This document shows, one piece after another, positions 1-9,800 of a stretch of DNA of 64,000 bases; the stretch's first letter is position 1; the number at the start of each line of letters is the position of its first letter. The stretch covers positions 76,656-140,655 of the forward strand of contig CAJUSA010000004.1 of assembly GCA_910589015.1 (NCBI GenBank). Direction: 5' to 3'. The notes beneath the pieces are model-generated. The model did no database searches. It was not told where the DNA came from and worked only from the letters and a program-made list of their open reading frames with translations. The translations under genes were made by a program, and so were the position numbers. The stretch is from an uncultured Christensenellaceae bacterium. Lineage in GTDB: Bacteria; Bacillota; Clostridia; Christensenellales; Borkfalkiaceae.

Positions 1-2
1 AA

Positions 3-62
3 AGTAAGCCCGACGAAGATCCTTTTATGTGGATCAAAGAAAGAGGATTGCTGTTCCGTTGA
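3..62 (+). CDS. C-terminal tail of an upstream gene (partial)
   Basis: A reading frame open from the left edge ends in TGA and would encode about 19 residues including PDEDPFMWIKERG. The 'EDPFxW' string is reminiscent of sequences found in GH43/GH32-type glycosidases, but the fragment is far too short to assign. It lies about 60 bases before the next start and is followed by a small hairpin, which is what the end of a preceding cistron would look like. It could equally be a chance open frame. Confidence 0.3.
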   Translation, partial: SKPDEDPFMWIKERGLLFR

Positions 63-77
63 CGCGGGCAACAAAGG

Positions 78-100
78 AAAACCTTCCGGTTTTGGATTTT
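78..100 (+). terminator. Weak terminator-like hairpin
   Basis: A 6-bp stem, AAAACC (78-83) with GGTTTT (88-93), has the loop TTCC and is followed shortly by a run of six T. The stem is A/T-rich and short, so at best it is a leaky terminator upstream of the binding-protein gene. Confidence 0.3.
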
Positions 101-124
101 TTAAAAAATATGTAAGGAGTGAAA

Positions 125-1927
125 ATGATGAAGAAGGCAGGAAAGTTATTGGCGGTCGCGTTGGGCGCGTGTATGTGCGTCGGTGCGGCGGGAGCGTTGG
201 CGGGTTGCGGCGGATTGCCCGAAGGATTCACCGGCATTTCGTTTGTGTATGAAGCCGATATGTATGCGAATCCTGCGTTTTACGAGCTTGTGAAAGCGTA
301 TAACGACGGGCAGGGGCAGACCGATCGGGTAAAGGTCGATCCAAAACAAATTTCCGGCGTCGGTACGACCCGTACGACGTACGAAGGACATTGCGAATAT
401 AATGTCGCGATGACGGACGAAAACGTTTTCAAGGATATCGCCATGGACGGACTTTTCGTCAATCTCAACGACTATGTAAAAAATGACGGGTACGATTTAT
501 CCGGTGTTGCAACGGGCGCGTTGAATTCTGCGCGCATGACGATTGGCGGCGCGAATGAAAAAATCAAGGCAGGTGCGGGACAGGATCTGTACGCCATGCC
601 GTTCGGTAGCGAGCCGACGGTGATCTATTATAATAAACGGCACTTTGAAAATCAAAAAATCAACATTGTTTCCTGTGCGGAAGAAAATCTTGCGGCGCAG
701 TATCCGAAACTTGCGCCGCACGGCTATGCCGAATACTTAAACGAGCCGTTCAGCGGAGCACAGTCTTCCCAAAATCTTGCGGGCGAAACGGTGTATAAGG
801 TGTTCAATAACCGTATTCCCATGAACTGGGAGGAAACGCGTTACGTTGCCAAAATGTTCACGAAAGAATATAACGAAACTTCCCCTTCGCAATTCGGTTA
901 CGTGAACGAATGGTGGTTCGCGCTCGGTTGGTCGGTCGGCGGCGACGCCATCGGCTGGGACGGAGAAAATTACGATTTCACGTTGATGGATAAGACCGCG
1001 AACTATCTTGCCGTGCAGGACGTAACGGTGAACGGCAAGCAGTACCGCGCGGGTGGAATTGTTTCTTACGAGGATAAGAAAAAGCAAACGGATATCGCAA
1101 GCATGGCGGAACTTTACAAGCTTCCTTCGCAGTACGACGCGCAAATCGAATTTTTACGCTGCACCATCGGAACGGGCAGCGAAGTCGAAGAGGGCGTAAA
1201 CGGTTACGGTCTGTTCCCGACCGATCTTGAAAAAATCGGGAATTTTACGAACGGAACGGTGGCGATGACGGGACTGACCATGAAGGAGTTCAACCGTTTT
1301 AACCGCAACCAAAAGGGAAATTTCGACGTGGCGCCCGAACAACAGTACCGCAAATATGAAGGCGGCAGCGTCTATTACGACGGAGAAAAGTCGTTCGAAA
1401 ACGAATACTTAAAGGTGGTCGGACAGAAGTACGACGATGAAACGAAGAGTGAAACGGGCGCGGAGTACAAGGGTGCGATTTTAACGCATGACGGCACGGC
1501 GAACGGAACGAAGATCGTCGGCTCGAATAAGGTGATGTCCTCTTATTCGTATCTCGTCATTCCGAAAAATTCCGATGCGGAAAAATTCGACGCGGCGTGG
1601 AAATTCATCAAATGGGCGTGCGGGGAGGATGCGCAGAAGATTTTGTCGAAAACCAACCGTTACATACCCGTCAGAAACGCGGCGGCGGATGAGTTTGCCG
1701 CGCTTACGGGAAGCTATAACTATTGGGCGCTTGTCAACGCCTCTAAGAACGGCGATATCGGAGATTGGGCGTACTTCGAAAACGGCGAATGGGTGAACAG
1801 ATGGTCGGGCGATTATAACGACTATGTGCGGAAAGGGCAATGGACGGTTACGCAATTTTTGACTGCCAACGAGAACAGAGCAAAGCAGGATTGCGCGAAT
1901 ACCAATTTCGTCCTTTTGGGGAGGTAA
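125..1927 (+). CDS. ABC sugar importer, extracellular solute-binding lipoprotein
   Basis: Predicted 600-residue family 1 (CUT1) solute-binding protein that captures an oligosaccharide outside the membrane and hands it to the two permeases encoded next. The signal peptide ends in a lipobox, L-A-G-C, with Cys28 as the lipid-anchored residue. The long mature region has the Trp/Tyr-rich composition typical of sugar binders (for example NEWWFALGWSVGGDAIGWDG). The AAGGAG at 114-119 fits the ATG at 125; a GTG at 119 overlaps that ribosome site and is less likely. The next gene starts 3 bases after the stop, so binding protein and permeases are co-translated. No ATPase gene follows. The ligand is unknown; the neighbours suggest an oligosaccharide released by GH43/GH31-type enzymes. 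Confidence 0.85.
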   Translation: MMKKAGKLLAVALGACMCVGAAGALAGCGGLPEGFTGISFVYEADMYANPAFYELVKAYNDGQGQTDRVKVDPKQISGVGTTRTTYEGHCEYNVAMTDENVFKDIAMDGLFVNLNDYVKNDGYDLSGVATGALNSARMTIGGANEKIKAGAGQDLYAMPFGSEPTVIYYNKRHFENQKINIVSCAEENLAAQYPKLAPHGYAEYLNEPFSGAQSSQNLAGETVYKVFNNRIPMNWEETRYVAKMFTKEYNETSPSQFGYVNEWWFALGWSVGGDAIGWDGENYDFTLMDKTANYLAVQDVTVNGKQYRAGGIVSYEDKKKQTDIASMAELYKLPSQYDAQIEFLRCTIGTGSEVEEGVNGYGLFPTDLEKIGNFTNGTVAMTGLTMKEFNRFNRNQKGNFDVAPEQQYRKYEGGSVYYDGEKSFENEYLKVVGQKYDDETKSETGAEYKGAILTHDGTANGTKIVGSNKVMSSYSYLVIPKNSDAEKFDAAWKFIKWACGEDAQKILSKTNRYIPVRNAAADEFAALTGSYNYWALVNASKNGDIGDWAYFENGEWVNRWSGDYNDYVRKGQWTVTQFLTANENRAKQDCANTNFVLLGR

Positions 1928-1930
1928 CGT

Positions 1931-2908
1931 ATGCAGGATAATTATGCCCTTCCGTTGAGCGACGAGGAAGTCCAAAAGGAAACGGCGGTGCAGACGGAAA
2001 AACCGAACAAGCAAAAACGCAAATTCCGCAGGGAATGGCTGTACTGCTGGATCGTGGTTTCTCTGCCCATTCTTGGCTATGTGCTTTTTAATGCGTTCCC
2101 GATCGGGATTTCGATTGTTTCGATGTTTACGGACATCAAGCACAATCAGATTGCGACGATGCAGTGGAATAACTTCGCGCACTTTGCTACCTTCTTCCAC
2201 GACGCGAAATATCTGAAAGCGCTGGGCATTACGCTGTGGCTGACGGGCGCGCAGTTTTTATCGCTTTTGATCGCACTCGTCGTAGCGACTCTTCTGAAAA
2301 CCAAAGTGAAGGGTTCGCGCCTCATGCAGACGCTGTATTTTATTCCATACATCTGTTCGATCGTTGCGGTCACCATCATGTGGAATCAGATTTTTTCGAC
2401 GAGCGAGGCGGGCGTGCTCAATACCATTCTCGGCACGCAGATCAGTTGGCGCGGCGAAGCAAAATACGTTACTTGGTGCATTTTCACGGTTATCGTCTGG
2501 CAGGCGCCGGGGTACGGCATCGTCATGTTCACTGCGGCGTTTCTGGGCGTTGATCCCTGTCTTTACGAGGCGGCGAAAATCGACGGTGCAAACGGCTGGC
2601 AGTCCTATACGAAAATCACGCTGCCGCAAATTGCGCCCATGATCCTGTTTCTCGCCCTTGCGGGCTGGCAGGCGGGACTTGGTACGTTCGATGCGGCGCA
2701 GGTCATGGCACCCTTGAACACGTTTACGGGGAACGCCGGTCCCGAGGATATGGGGCTTACGCTTGCCTATTATAACTATATAAAGGGCATGCAGTTCTCT
2801 CATATGGATTACGCTTCCGTCATGAACTGGGCTACGGCGATCATCAACTTTGCGGGCGCGTTCCTGTTTCTGAAACTGAGAAAAAGAGCGGAGGATAATT
2901 TAGGATGA
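1931..2908 (+). CDS. ABC sugar importer permease (MalF/UgpA type)
   Basis: A 325-residue membrane subunit with a basic cytoplasmic N-terminus and six predicted membrane segments. The conserved EAA loop reads EAAKIDGANGWQSYTKITLP near residue 214; in this family it docks onto the ATPase. GGAGG overlapping the stop of the binding-protein gene serves as ribosome site. Its stop overlaps the start of the next permease by ATGA, a classic sign of stoichiometric coupling. It pairs with the next gene to form the channel of a CUT1 importer. The ATPase must come from elsewhere, probably an MsmK-like shared subunit (inference). Confidence 0.9.
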   Translation: MQDNYALPLSDEEVQKETAVQTEKPNKQKRKFRREWLYCWIVVSLPILGYVLFNAFPIGISIVSMFTDIKHNQIATMQWNNFAHFATFFHDAKYLKALGITLWLTGAQFLSLLIALVVATLLKTKVKGSRLMQTLYFIPYICSIVAVTIMWNQIFSTSEAGVLNTILGTQISWRGEAKYVTWCIFTVIVWQAPGYGIVMFTAAFLGVDPCLYEAAKIDGANGWQSYTKITLPQIAPMILFLALAGWQAGLGTFDAAQVMAPLNTFTGNAGPEDMGLTLAYYNYIKGMQFSHMDYASVMNWATAIINFAGAFLFLKLRKRAEDNLG

Positions 2909-3807
2909 CGAATGTTGAAAGAAAAAAATTATCCCCCAAAACCAAGAACGTGCTTTCCAAATGCGGAACGTATTTCGGACTGATCGTATATTTTCTGTTT
3001 TTGTTTCTGCCGTTCCTCGTCGTGATTATCACGTCGTTTACGTCGGATGCGGAAATCGCAAATTCCAAGGGTTTCGTTTGGTTTCCGCATCTTTCGGGGG
3101 AAGGCTACCGGATGGTATTCGAATTCGATCCGAATAAGGTCAACGGCGTGCCGTCGCTTTTGATCGGTTTTTTTAACACCATGTGGCAGACCCTGCTGCC
3201 GACGGTGACGGGCTTGTTGGTCAGCGGTCTCGCGGCGTATGCCTATGCAAAGTACGATTTTCCCGGCAAGAGCAAGTTTTTCGCTTCGATCATTTTGATG
3301 ATGACCATTCCCGTTTCGGCGGGAATCACGGGCTATCTCTTTTACGGTATGCTCGGCTGGACGAAAGGTGGTGCGTCCGTATTGCCGCTCATCGTTCCGG
3401 GGCTGTTCGGCAGCGCGGGCATGATTTTCTTTATCTATCCCTATCTGAAGGCGTTGCCCGACGGTGTGTTGGAGGCGGCGAAGATCGACGGCATGGGATT
3501 TTTCGGGATCTTTTTCCGAATCGTTTTTCCGCTGTCTATGCCCGTATTTTTATCGCAGTTTCTGTTCGGGTTCGTGGGCGGCTATAACAACTATTCGGGC
3601 GCACTCGTCTATCTTGCCAACCAACGTTCGCTTTGGACGCTGCAGTTGGCGCTCAATCAGCTCGTAACTTACATCACGGGCGCAGGCGGATACGACAATG
3701 TGGCTTGCGCGGCGGCGATCATGGCGCTTGCGCCCCTCGTCATTCTCTACTGTTTCGTGCAAAAGTACTTCATCGAAGGCGTTACGGTAGGCAGCGTAAA
3801 AGGATAA
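2905..3807 (+). CDS. ABC sugar importer permease (MalG/UgpE type)
   Basis: A 300-residue second membrane subunit of the same importer. It has six predicted membrane helices, an EAA loop (EAAKIDGMGFFGIFFRIVFP) near residue 188, and the characteristic C-terminal ending G-V-T-x-G-S-V-K-G. It overlaps the preceding permease gene by four bases. It is followed after 15 bases by the GH43 lipoprotein gene behind a strong AAGGAGGAAAGG ribosome site, so transport and hydrolysis are in the same operon. Confidence 0.9.
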   Translation: MTNVERKKLSPKTKNVLSKCGTYFGLIVYFLFLFLPFLVVIITSFTSDAEIANSKGFVWFPHLSGEGYRMVFEFDPNKVNGVPSLLIGFFNTMWQTLLPTVTGLLVSGLAAYAYAKYDFPGKSKFFASIILMMTIPVSAGITGYLFYGMLGWTKGGASVLPLIVPGLFGSAGMIFFIYPYLKALPDGVLEAAKIDGMGFFGIFFRIVFPLSMPVFLSQFLFGFVGGYNNYSGALVYLANQRSLWTLQLALNQLVTYITGAGGYDNVACAAAIMALAPLVILYCFVQKYFIEGVTVGSVKG

Positions 3808-3822
3808 AAAAGGAGGAAAGGA

Positions 3823-5742
3823 ATGAATAAAATCTCGAAGGCATTATGCATTGCGCTCGGCGCGGCGACGGCTTGCATCTCGGTTGCGGGCTGTTCAAGC
3901 GAAAAAGTGCAAAGAACGGTGTACGAATTGCCGTATTACGATGGCACGACGTACGAGGAGGGCGCGGAACAGCCCGTTTACAGCTCCGAGCTGTGGCGCA
4001 GGAACGACGTGAATAAGGGCGAACCTGATCCGTTTATTTTGGACAATACCGAAATCGACGGGTTTTACTACCGCTACGGCACAAACGGAAGCCGTCAGTT
4101 CGTGGCGTACCGCTCGACCGATCTCGATTATTGGGTGGATTGCGGTATTATTTTGCAAAATCCGGACGGGTGGAAGAACGGATGGGCGCCTGAGGTCGTG
4201 TACGACGATCCGACCGACGACGGAAAAAACAACGGAACGTATTATTTTTATTTCAGCATGACCTATCCCGGGGCGGAAAGTTCAAAGGCATACGATACCC
4301 AAAAAGACGCAAACGGCATGAGCGACGCGCCACATTCGTTGTTTGTGGCGACGTCCAAAAGCCCTTCGGGCCCGTTCACAATGGTCGATTTTACCGACGC
4401 GAACAGCTGCGGCGCGGAAAACGTACGCACGATCAATGCGGGCGATTACGGCTATGAATGCGCTTATTTGAAAAATATGCTGTTTGAACCGCTCGCAACC
4501 AATGCGGCGTGGGCGCAAATCATGCCCGAACGCGTTTCTGTAAATTCGGATAAGCTGTGCAACAACATCGATCCCAGTCCGTTTGTCGATCCCGTTACGA
4601 AGAAAAAATATCTCATCTTCAATCATGAACGGCAGCCTTCTCCCATTCTGATCATGGAAATGGAGAATTGGCTTAAACCCAAACCCGAAACGACCAAAGT
4701 GCTCGCCCGCTGCGGATATTACACGGTGGAGGATTACGAAAAAGCGCAGAGGGGCGAAACGGTGGAAACCTACGAGTTCGAGCAGAGGACGAACAAGGTA
4801 AACGAAGGTCCGTTCATGTATTACAATGCGGCAAATCAAAAGTATTATCTTACTTATTCCGTGAACGGCTTTCAGGATGCTACCTATGCGGTTGCGCAGG
4901 CGGTGTCGGACAACGTGGACGGCGGATTCAGAAAGCTCACGCAGGCGGAGAACGGACTCATCCTCAGCGCAGACGACGGCGGGAATCAATTTGCCACGGG
5001 CACGGGACACCACAGTTTTTTCCATATCGGCGAAAAGCTGTATTTATGCTATCACAAGCACACGACGGTGGGCACGGTGGACGACGGCAGACATACCGCC
5101 GTGGACGAAGTGAAATTCGTTACCATCAAGGATAAGAACGGCGAGGATTTAGACGTGATGTATGTGAACGGTCCGACGGTTACGCCGCAACCCGCTATCG
5201 TAAAAGGCATGGAATACGCCGATATCTCAGAAAAATTGCAATCGGTTACGCTCGTAAACGGAGAGCTTGTAAATGGTTCGGATACGAAATGGCTGAACGA
5301 CGGGCTGCTCTCGTATAACATGAAGCTCAATCAGGATTTCCTGAATACCTACGTAAAAGAAACCGAGGTGAGCGAGGAAAGCACGTTCGAGCTGACCTTT
5401 AAGGATTACGAAACGATCCGCGGATTTATGATCTATAACTCGAAAGACCTTTCCAAGGCGTTCCGTAAAATCAAGAACATTGAGTTCGTTACCGAGGAAA
5501 ACGGCGCGGAGAAAATCTATTATATCAAAGAGCTCGAGCTTGACGGGAAATCCAATTTCAAATATAACGAGTTCGAACTGATGTACGGGAATTACGTTAT
5601 CGAAGCGATTGCCTACGGCGGCGGCGTGTATGCGGAATTCAATGCGCTCAACGTAAAGACCATTCGCTTTACGGTGGAAATCCCTGAAGGGCAGCAAAGC
5701 GTCGGGCTTTCGGAAATCGCTGTGATGGGTAAGGTAAATTGA
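3823..5742 (+). CDS. GH43-family glycosidase lipoprotein with C-terminal discoidin-like domain
   Basis: A 639-residue lipoprotein (lipobox V-A-G-C, Cys24). The five-bladed GH43 propeller is indicated by the catalytic-base motif PDPFI near residue 68, the middle Asp motif NIDPSPFVDP near 250, and the general-acid motif NEGPFMYY near 327. Family members mostly cleave alpha-L-arabinofuranosides or beta-xylosides, with some beta-galactosidases; the exact substrate cannot be read from sequence alone. The last roughly 170 residues look like an F5/8-type (discoidin) carbohydrate-binding domain ending in LSEIAVMGK. It acts on the outer face of the membrane and probably feeds the importer just upstream. 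Confidence 0.8.
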   Translation: MNKISKALCIALGAATACISVAGCSSEKVQRTVYELPYYDGTTYEEGAEQPVYSSELWRRNDVNKGEPDPFILDNTEIDGFYYRYGTNGSRQFVAYRSTDLDYWVDCGIILQNPDGWKNGWAPEVVYDDPTDDGKNNGTYYFYFSMTYPGAESSKAYDTQKDANGMSDAPHSLFVATSKSPSGPFTMVDFTDANSCGAENVRTINAGDYGYECAYLKNMLFEPLATNAAWAQIMPERVSVNSDKLCNNIDPSPFVDPVTKKKYLIFNHERQPSPILIMEMENWLKPKPETTKVLARCGYYTVEDYEKAQRGETVETYEFEQRTNKVNEGPFMYYNAANQKYYLTYSVNGFQDATYAVAQAVSDNVDGGFRKLTQAENGLILSADDGGNQFATGTGHHSFFHIGEKLYLCYHKHTTVGTVDDGRHTAVDEVKFVTIKDKNGEDLDVMYVNGPTVTPQPAIVKGMEYADISEKLQSVTLVNGELVNGSDTKWLNDGLLSYNMKLNQDFLNTYVKETEVSEESTFELTFKDYETIRGFMIYNSKDLSKAFRKIKNIEFVTEENGAEKIYYIKELELDGKSNFKYNEFELMYGNYVIEAIAYGGGVYAEFNALNVKTIRFTVEIPEGQQSVGLSEIAVMGKVN

Positions 5743-5752
5743 GGAGGGCGGT

Positions 5753-6760
5753 ATGAAAAAGAATATGAAACGTTTGGCAGTCGCCGTTTCCATCGGCATG
5801 AGCGCGCTTGCGGCGCTTTCGCTTGCGGCTTGCGGAAAAACGGTGATCGAATATACCGTAAACCCCGCGCAGGGTTCTTACGCGCCGCAGCAAAAAGCGA
5901 CCTCGGGCGCGGAGATCGATAGCACGATCGCGCTTGACGGAAAGCTTGAGGAAAAATTTTACGAAAACAAGAATTGGTTCGAAGCGTCGCGCACGGTAAA
6001 CGGCAAGACGACAAGGCTGAAAATGACGACGGAAATTGCTCCCAAGGGCGTGCTGTTCGCCTTCGACGTGGACGACGAATACGCGGTGAGCTGGTATTCG
6101 GGCAAGCCAACGGCGTTCAACAGCGGAATTGAAATGTATTTTTCGTTCGGCGGCGAAACCGAGCCTTTGGGCAACTTGTTCGAACTCGATTTAACGGCGC
6201 ATGGCGAAATCAACGTGCGCGTGTGGGATCCGGGCAAATTTTCCGATCAGTTTCTCAATTATCTCTATTCTTACGAAAACGCGCCCGCTTATGCGATTCA
6301 GTTGAAGGGCGGCACGATCGAAAGCGAACAGTGCACGGGCTACACCATGGAATATTATCTGCCTTATTCCATGTTGGGTAAAACGAAACGCCCCGAATAT
6401 GTAAACGTCAATCCCGGCGTGATTTCTTCCACGTCGGACAGATGGACGCGCGTCGAGCCGTTTATGTTCGGATTTATGTATAACGATTGCGATTGGGGCA
6501 AGACCGAATTGTACCGCTTCGATAAAAACGGATTTGCCGAAAACAAAATCAACGTTACTTCAACGGGCGGCGGCACAGTACGCGAACAATACGGGCGCGG
6601 TTGGTGCAAAAACGGAGAAGTAAGCTTCGTCGTGGAAGCGGGTAACGGCAAAACGCTGAAAAGCCTTACCGTGAACGGCGAACCCCAAACGGTGGGCGAG
6701 GACAATACGTTTACCGTAGATTGCGGTGGCGATCTGAATATCACTGCAACGTTCGAATAA
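5753..6760 (+). CDS. CBM9-like carbohydrate-binding lipoprotein
   Basis: A 335-residue lipoprotein (lipobox L-A-A-C, Cys27). Residues about 45-245 resemble the carbohydrate family 9 binding (CBM9/DOMON-like) fold: a start of the type I-A-L-D-G-x-L-E-E-x-F, then the pattern L-F-A-F-D-V-D-D, then a late strand set around F-M-F-G-F-M-Y-N-D. The final roughly 75 residues look like an InlB/bacterial-repeat module (GKTLKSLTVNGEPQTV). I see no catalytic motif. It sits 10 bases after the GH43 gene behind GAGGAGGG, so a surface glycan-binding role beside the GH43 enzyme is likely (inference). Confidence 0.6.
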   Translation: MKKNMKRLAVAVSIGMSALAALSLAACGKTVIEYTVNPAQGSYAPQQKATSGAEIDSTIALDGKLEEKFYENKNWFEASRTVNGKTTRLKMTTEIAPKGVLFAFDVDDEYAVSWYSGKPTAFNSGIEMYFSFGGETEPLGNLFELDLTAHGEINVRVWDPGKFSDQFLNYLYSYENAPAYAIQLKGGTIESEQCTGYTMEYYLPYSMLGKTKRPEYVNVNPGVISSTSDRWTRVEPFMFGFMYNDCDWGKTELYRFDKNGFAENKINVTSTGGGTVREQYGRGWCKNGEVSFVVEAGNGKTLKSLTVNGEPQTVGEDNTFTVDCGGDLNITATFE

Positions 6761-6800
6761 AAAAGGAAACAACCGAAAGGTTAAATTTAAGGAGGAAAAA

Positions 6801-9800
6801 ATGAACAAAAAGAAGGCTACAAAGCTGACGGCGCTGAGCGCGATATTCACACTCGCCGTGGCGGGCGGAATCATGGCGGGCTGCGGACATTCGCACGATG
6901 TTTCGGCGGTCGGCGAAGTTGCGGCGACCTGCACGACCGACGGGCATGAAGCGTATTACAAGTGCGGCGGCTGCGACAAGATTTTTAAGGACGCGGACGG
7001 CAAGCAGGAAACAACGTTCGAAGAAGTAAAAATCGATAAGATCGGACACAACGCCGTACATAAGCCCGCAAAGGATGCCGACTGTACGACGGAGGGCAAT
7101 GCGGAGTATTGGGGCTGCTCGCGCTGCGACGCGGCGTTTTCCGACGCAAATTACACCCCGTACGACGGCGATCCGATTATCGATAAGCTCGGACATTTGA
7201 ATCTCGATACCAATTACACGCCCTATAAAGCACCTACGCTCGAAGCGGACGGCGATATCGAGCACTACCACTGCGACCGCTGCGAGAAGGACTTTGCCGA
7301 CAGCTACGGCGACGAGGAACTCGATAACGTTATTATCGAGAAGCCCGTCGAGCTTGAGAACGTAGCTCTTACCGTGAAAGACTATAAGGACGGCAAGGAA
7401 ACGCCGCTCTCGGGCGCGCTCACGCTCGAAGGGCAATACGAGCAGTCGGCGAGCGGAACGGTGACGGACGGCGCGGCGACGATCGCAAAGGTTTGGTCGA
7501 TCAAGTACAAGGCAACCTTAGGAGAATACACGGGCGAAGTTAAATTCGAAAAGAACAAAACCGACTATACGGTCGTGCTCGAATTTAACTACGCAACGTA
7601 CACTGGTTCAAGCAAATCGACTACGAACGCCGAAATTCCTCCCGCAAACAAAAGCCAGATCGACTTGTCGAATGCCAACAACGAAAACCACACGATCACG
7701 ATGCGCGATTTTACATGGGATACGGTGGACTATACCGAGGCAAAACTGAACATTCCGGACGAGGTGAAAAACAGCAAATACGCAACCGTTTCTTTTACGT
7801 TGAAATATCTCGACGGCAGCATGTATGGCAATTCGCGCGGCGAAAGCGGTTTCAACCCGTTGGCGCGTTTCGGTGTGAAGATGACCGCGGAGAACGGCGT
7901 ATTCGCTCTTATGCACGATAAGGGGTATGCCGAAGCGGGCGGCACGACCGATAGGATTATGGCGTGTCCGTTCATGCCGTCGAGCTTTGAAAAGGGCATT
8001 TTCGACGGTTACGACGACATGAATACGGCTTCGCTGTTTGCACCCGTCTCTTCCGCGCTCAAAAACGACGGACTTCCCGTTCGCGTAGTGCGCGCTAATA
8101 CTTACATTCGTTTGTTCGTGCAGGTAAACGGCGAGTGGACGGAGTTCGTCAATTATCAGGGGCCCGCAACCTGTTCGGCGAGTGCCGAAACGGATATCCG
8201 TCTTGTGATCAACGGGCATGAATGGGAATTCTCGGATATCGAGTTTTCCTCCGTCGCGCTTGTTCATGAGGAGATTCCCACGACGGCGGGCGCAACCTAT
8301 AAACCCGATCATATGGTGATAGACGAACAGTATTTCAACGCCGACGGCACGCTCACGAGCGAGGCTGCTCTGTCGCTCGAGCTGAAAGAATTTACGCTCT
8401 CGTTCGAGGGTTATCGTGACGGCAACAGCTCCGACATTACGACGGGCACGGTCGAATTCACGAATGAAAGAACGGGGCAGAATTTCTCTGTCGCGCTCGG
8501 TGCCGACGGAAAAGCAACGGTGAATTTGCTGGTCGCGGACGACGCTTACCGTGCGCAGTATGCCTATAAGGTCGTTTGCGGCGATTATTACGACGCCGGC
8601 GTCGAGTTCAGAAAGAGTCAGACCAACCCCAAGCTTTGGCTTGAATTCAACTATGCAGAATCGACCGGAAACGGGTCAAAGAACAGCAAGGTCGACTTAG
8701 TGAACATGAACAATGCAGATCATACGCTCGTTTTGAGCGATTCGGGCGTATGGGATACGTTGAGCTATACCGAGGCAAAGCTCAATCTTCCTGACGACGT
8801 GAAGAACAGCAAGTTTACGACGGTTTCCTTTAAGCTTACGCACGACGCTTTGGGATATAACGGGTCGCTCGATGAAAACGCCTTCAATCCCGTTGCGCGC
8901 TGGGGCGTAAAGATGACTGAGCGTGGCGGCATAGGGATCAATATGAACGAAAGCTCGCATATGACCGTGTTCAAACTGTATAAAGCACAGGAGGACAGCA
9001 CCAATCCCGAAGAGAAGACTCCCGAACAGCCGTTCTGGGGCTGGGATAGTCAGAGCGCCGCTTATAACGAATATTTGAAAGAAATTGCTTCGGCGATGCA
9101 TGGCGGCGGAGGGTTGAACGTTCGCGTGGTGCGCGCCGGCACTTATATCCGTATGTTCGTGGAATTGAGAAGCGGCTGGGTCGAACTTTTGAACGAGCAA
9201 AACGGTGTGGTCACGGTAGAAGAAAGCGCGCCGACGGATATCCGTTTCCTGATTCTTGCGCACGAATGGACGTTCTCGCAGATTGACTTTGCAAAAACGG
9301 AGCTTAAAGCAGAGGTTTCCGCCTCGACAACCGCGCCCGGTATGCGTGCGCATATCCAAATCGGCGAGCAGTATTTCAATCCGGACGGAACCCTCACCAC
9401 GCAGCAAGCGCTCGTCATTCCGCAACTCATCACGATCGACTCGGTTGCATTGAAACTGACCGATAAAAACGGCGCGGACGTTGCGGCAAATACGGCGGTC
9501 GTTCTTACGAACGCCGACGTCGGCACGGTAAACGTTACGGTCGGCTCAAACGGCGTTATCGCATTGGAAAAGAAGGTTTATGCGGGTTACCCTTATATCG
9601 TTACGGTGGCGGGCTATGCGTTCTCTTACGAGGTTACGTTCGGCGACGAGGACCAGTATGCAATTCGGCTTGAAGACGCGGTGGATTGGAAGTATTCCGA
9701 CAAATCGACGCTTACGGTGGAACGGGGCGATTATCCCTCGCATTGGGATGGCACGTTTGCAGTAACAAATTCTGATAGTAAAAAAATTCAAATCGACGCA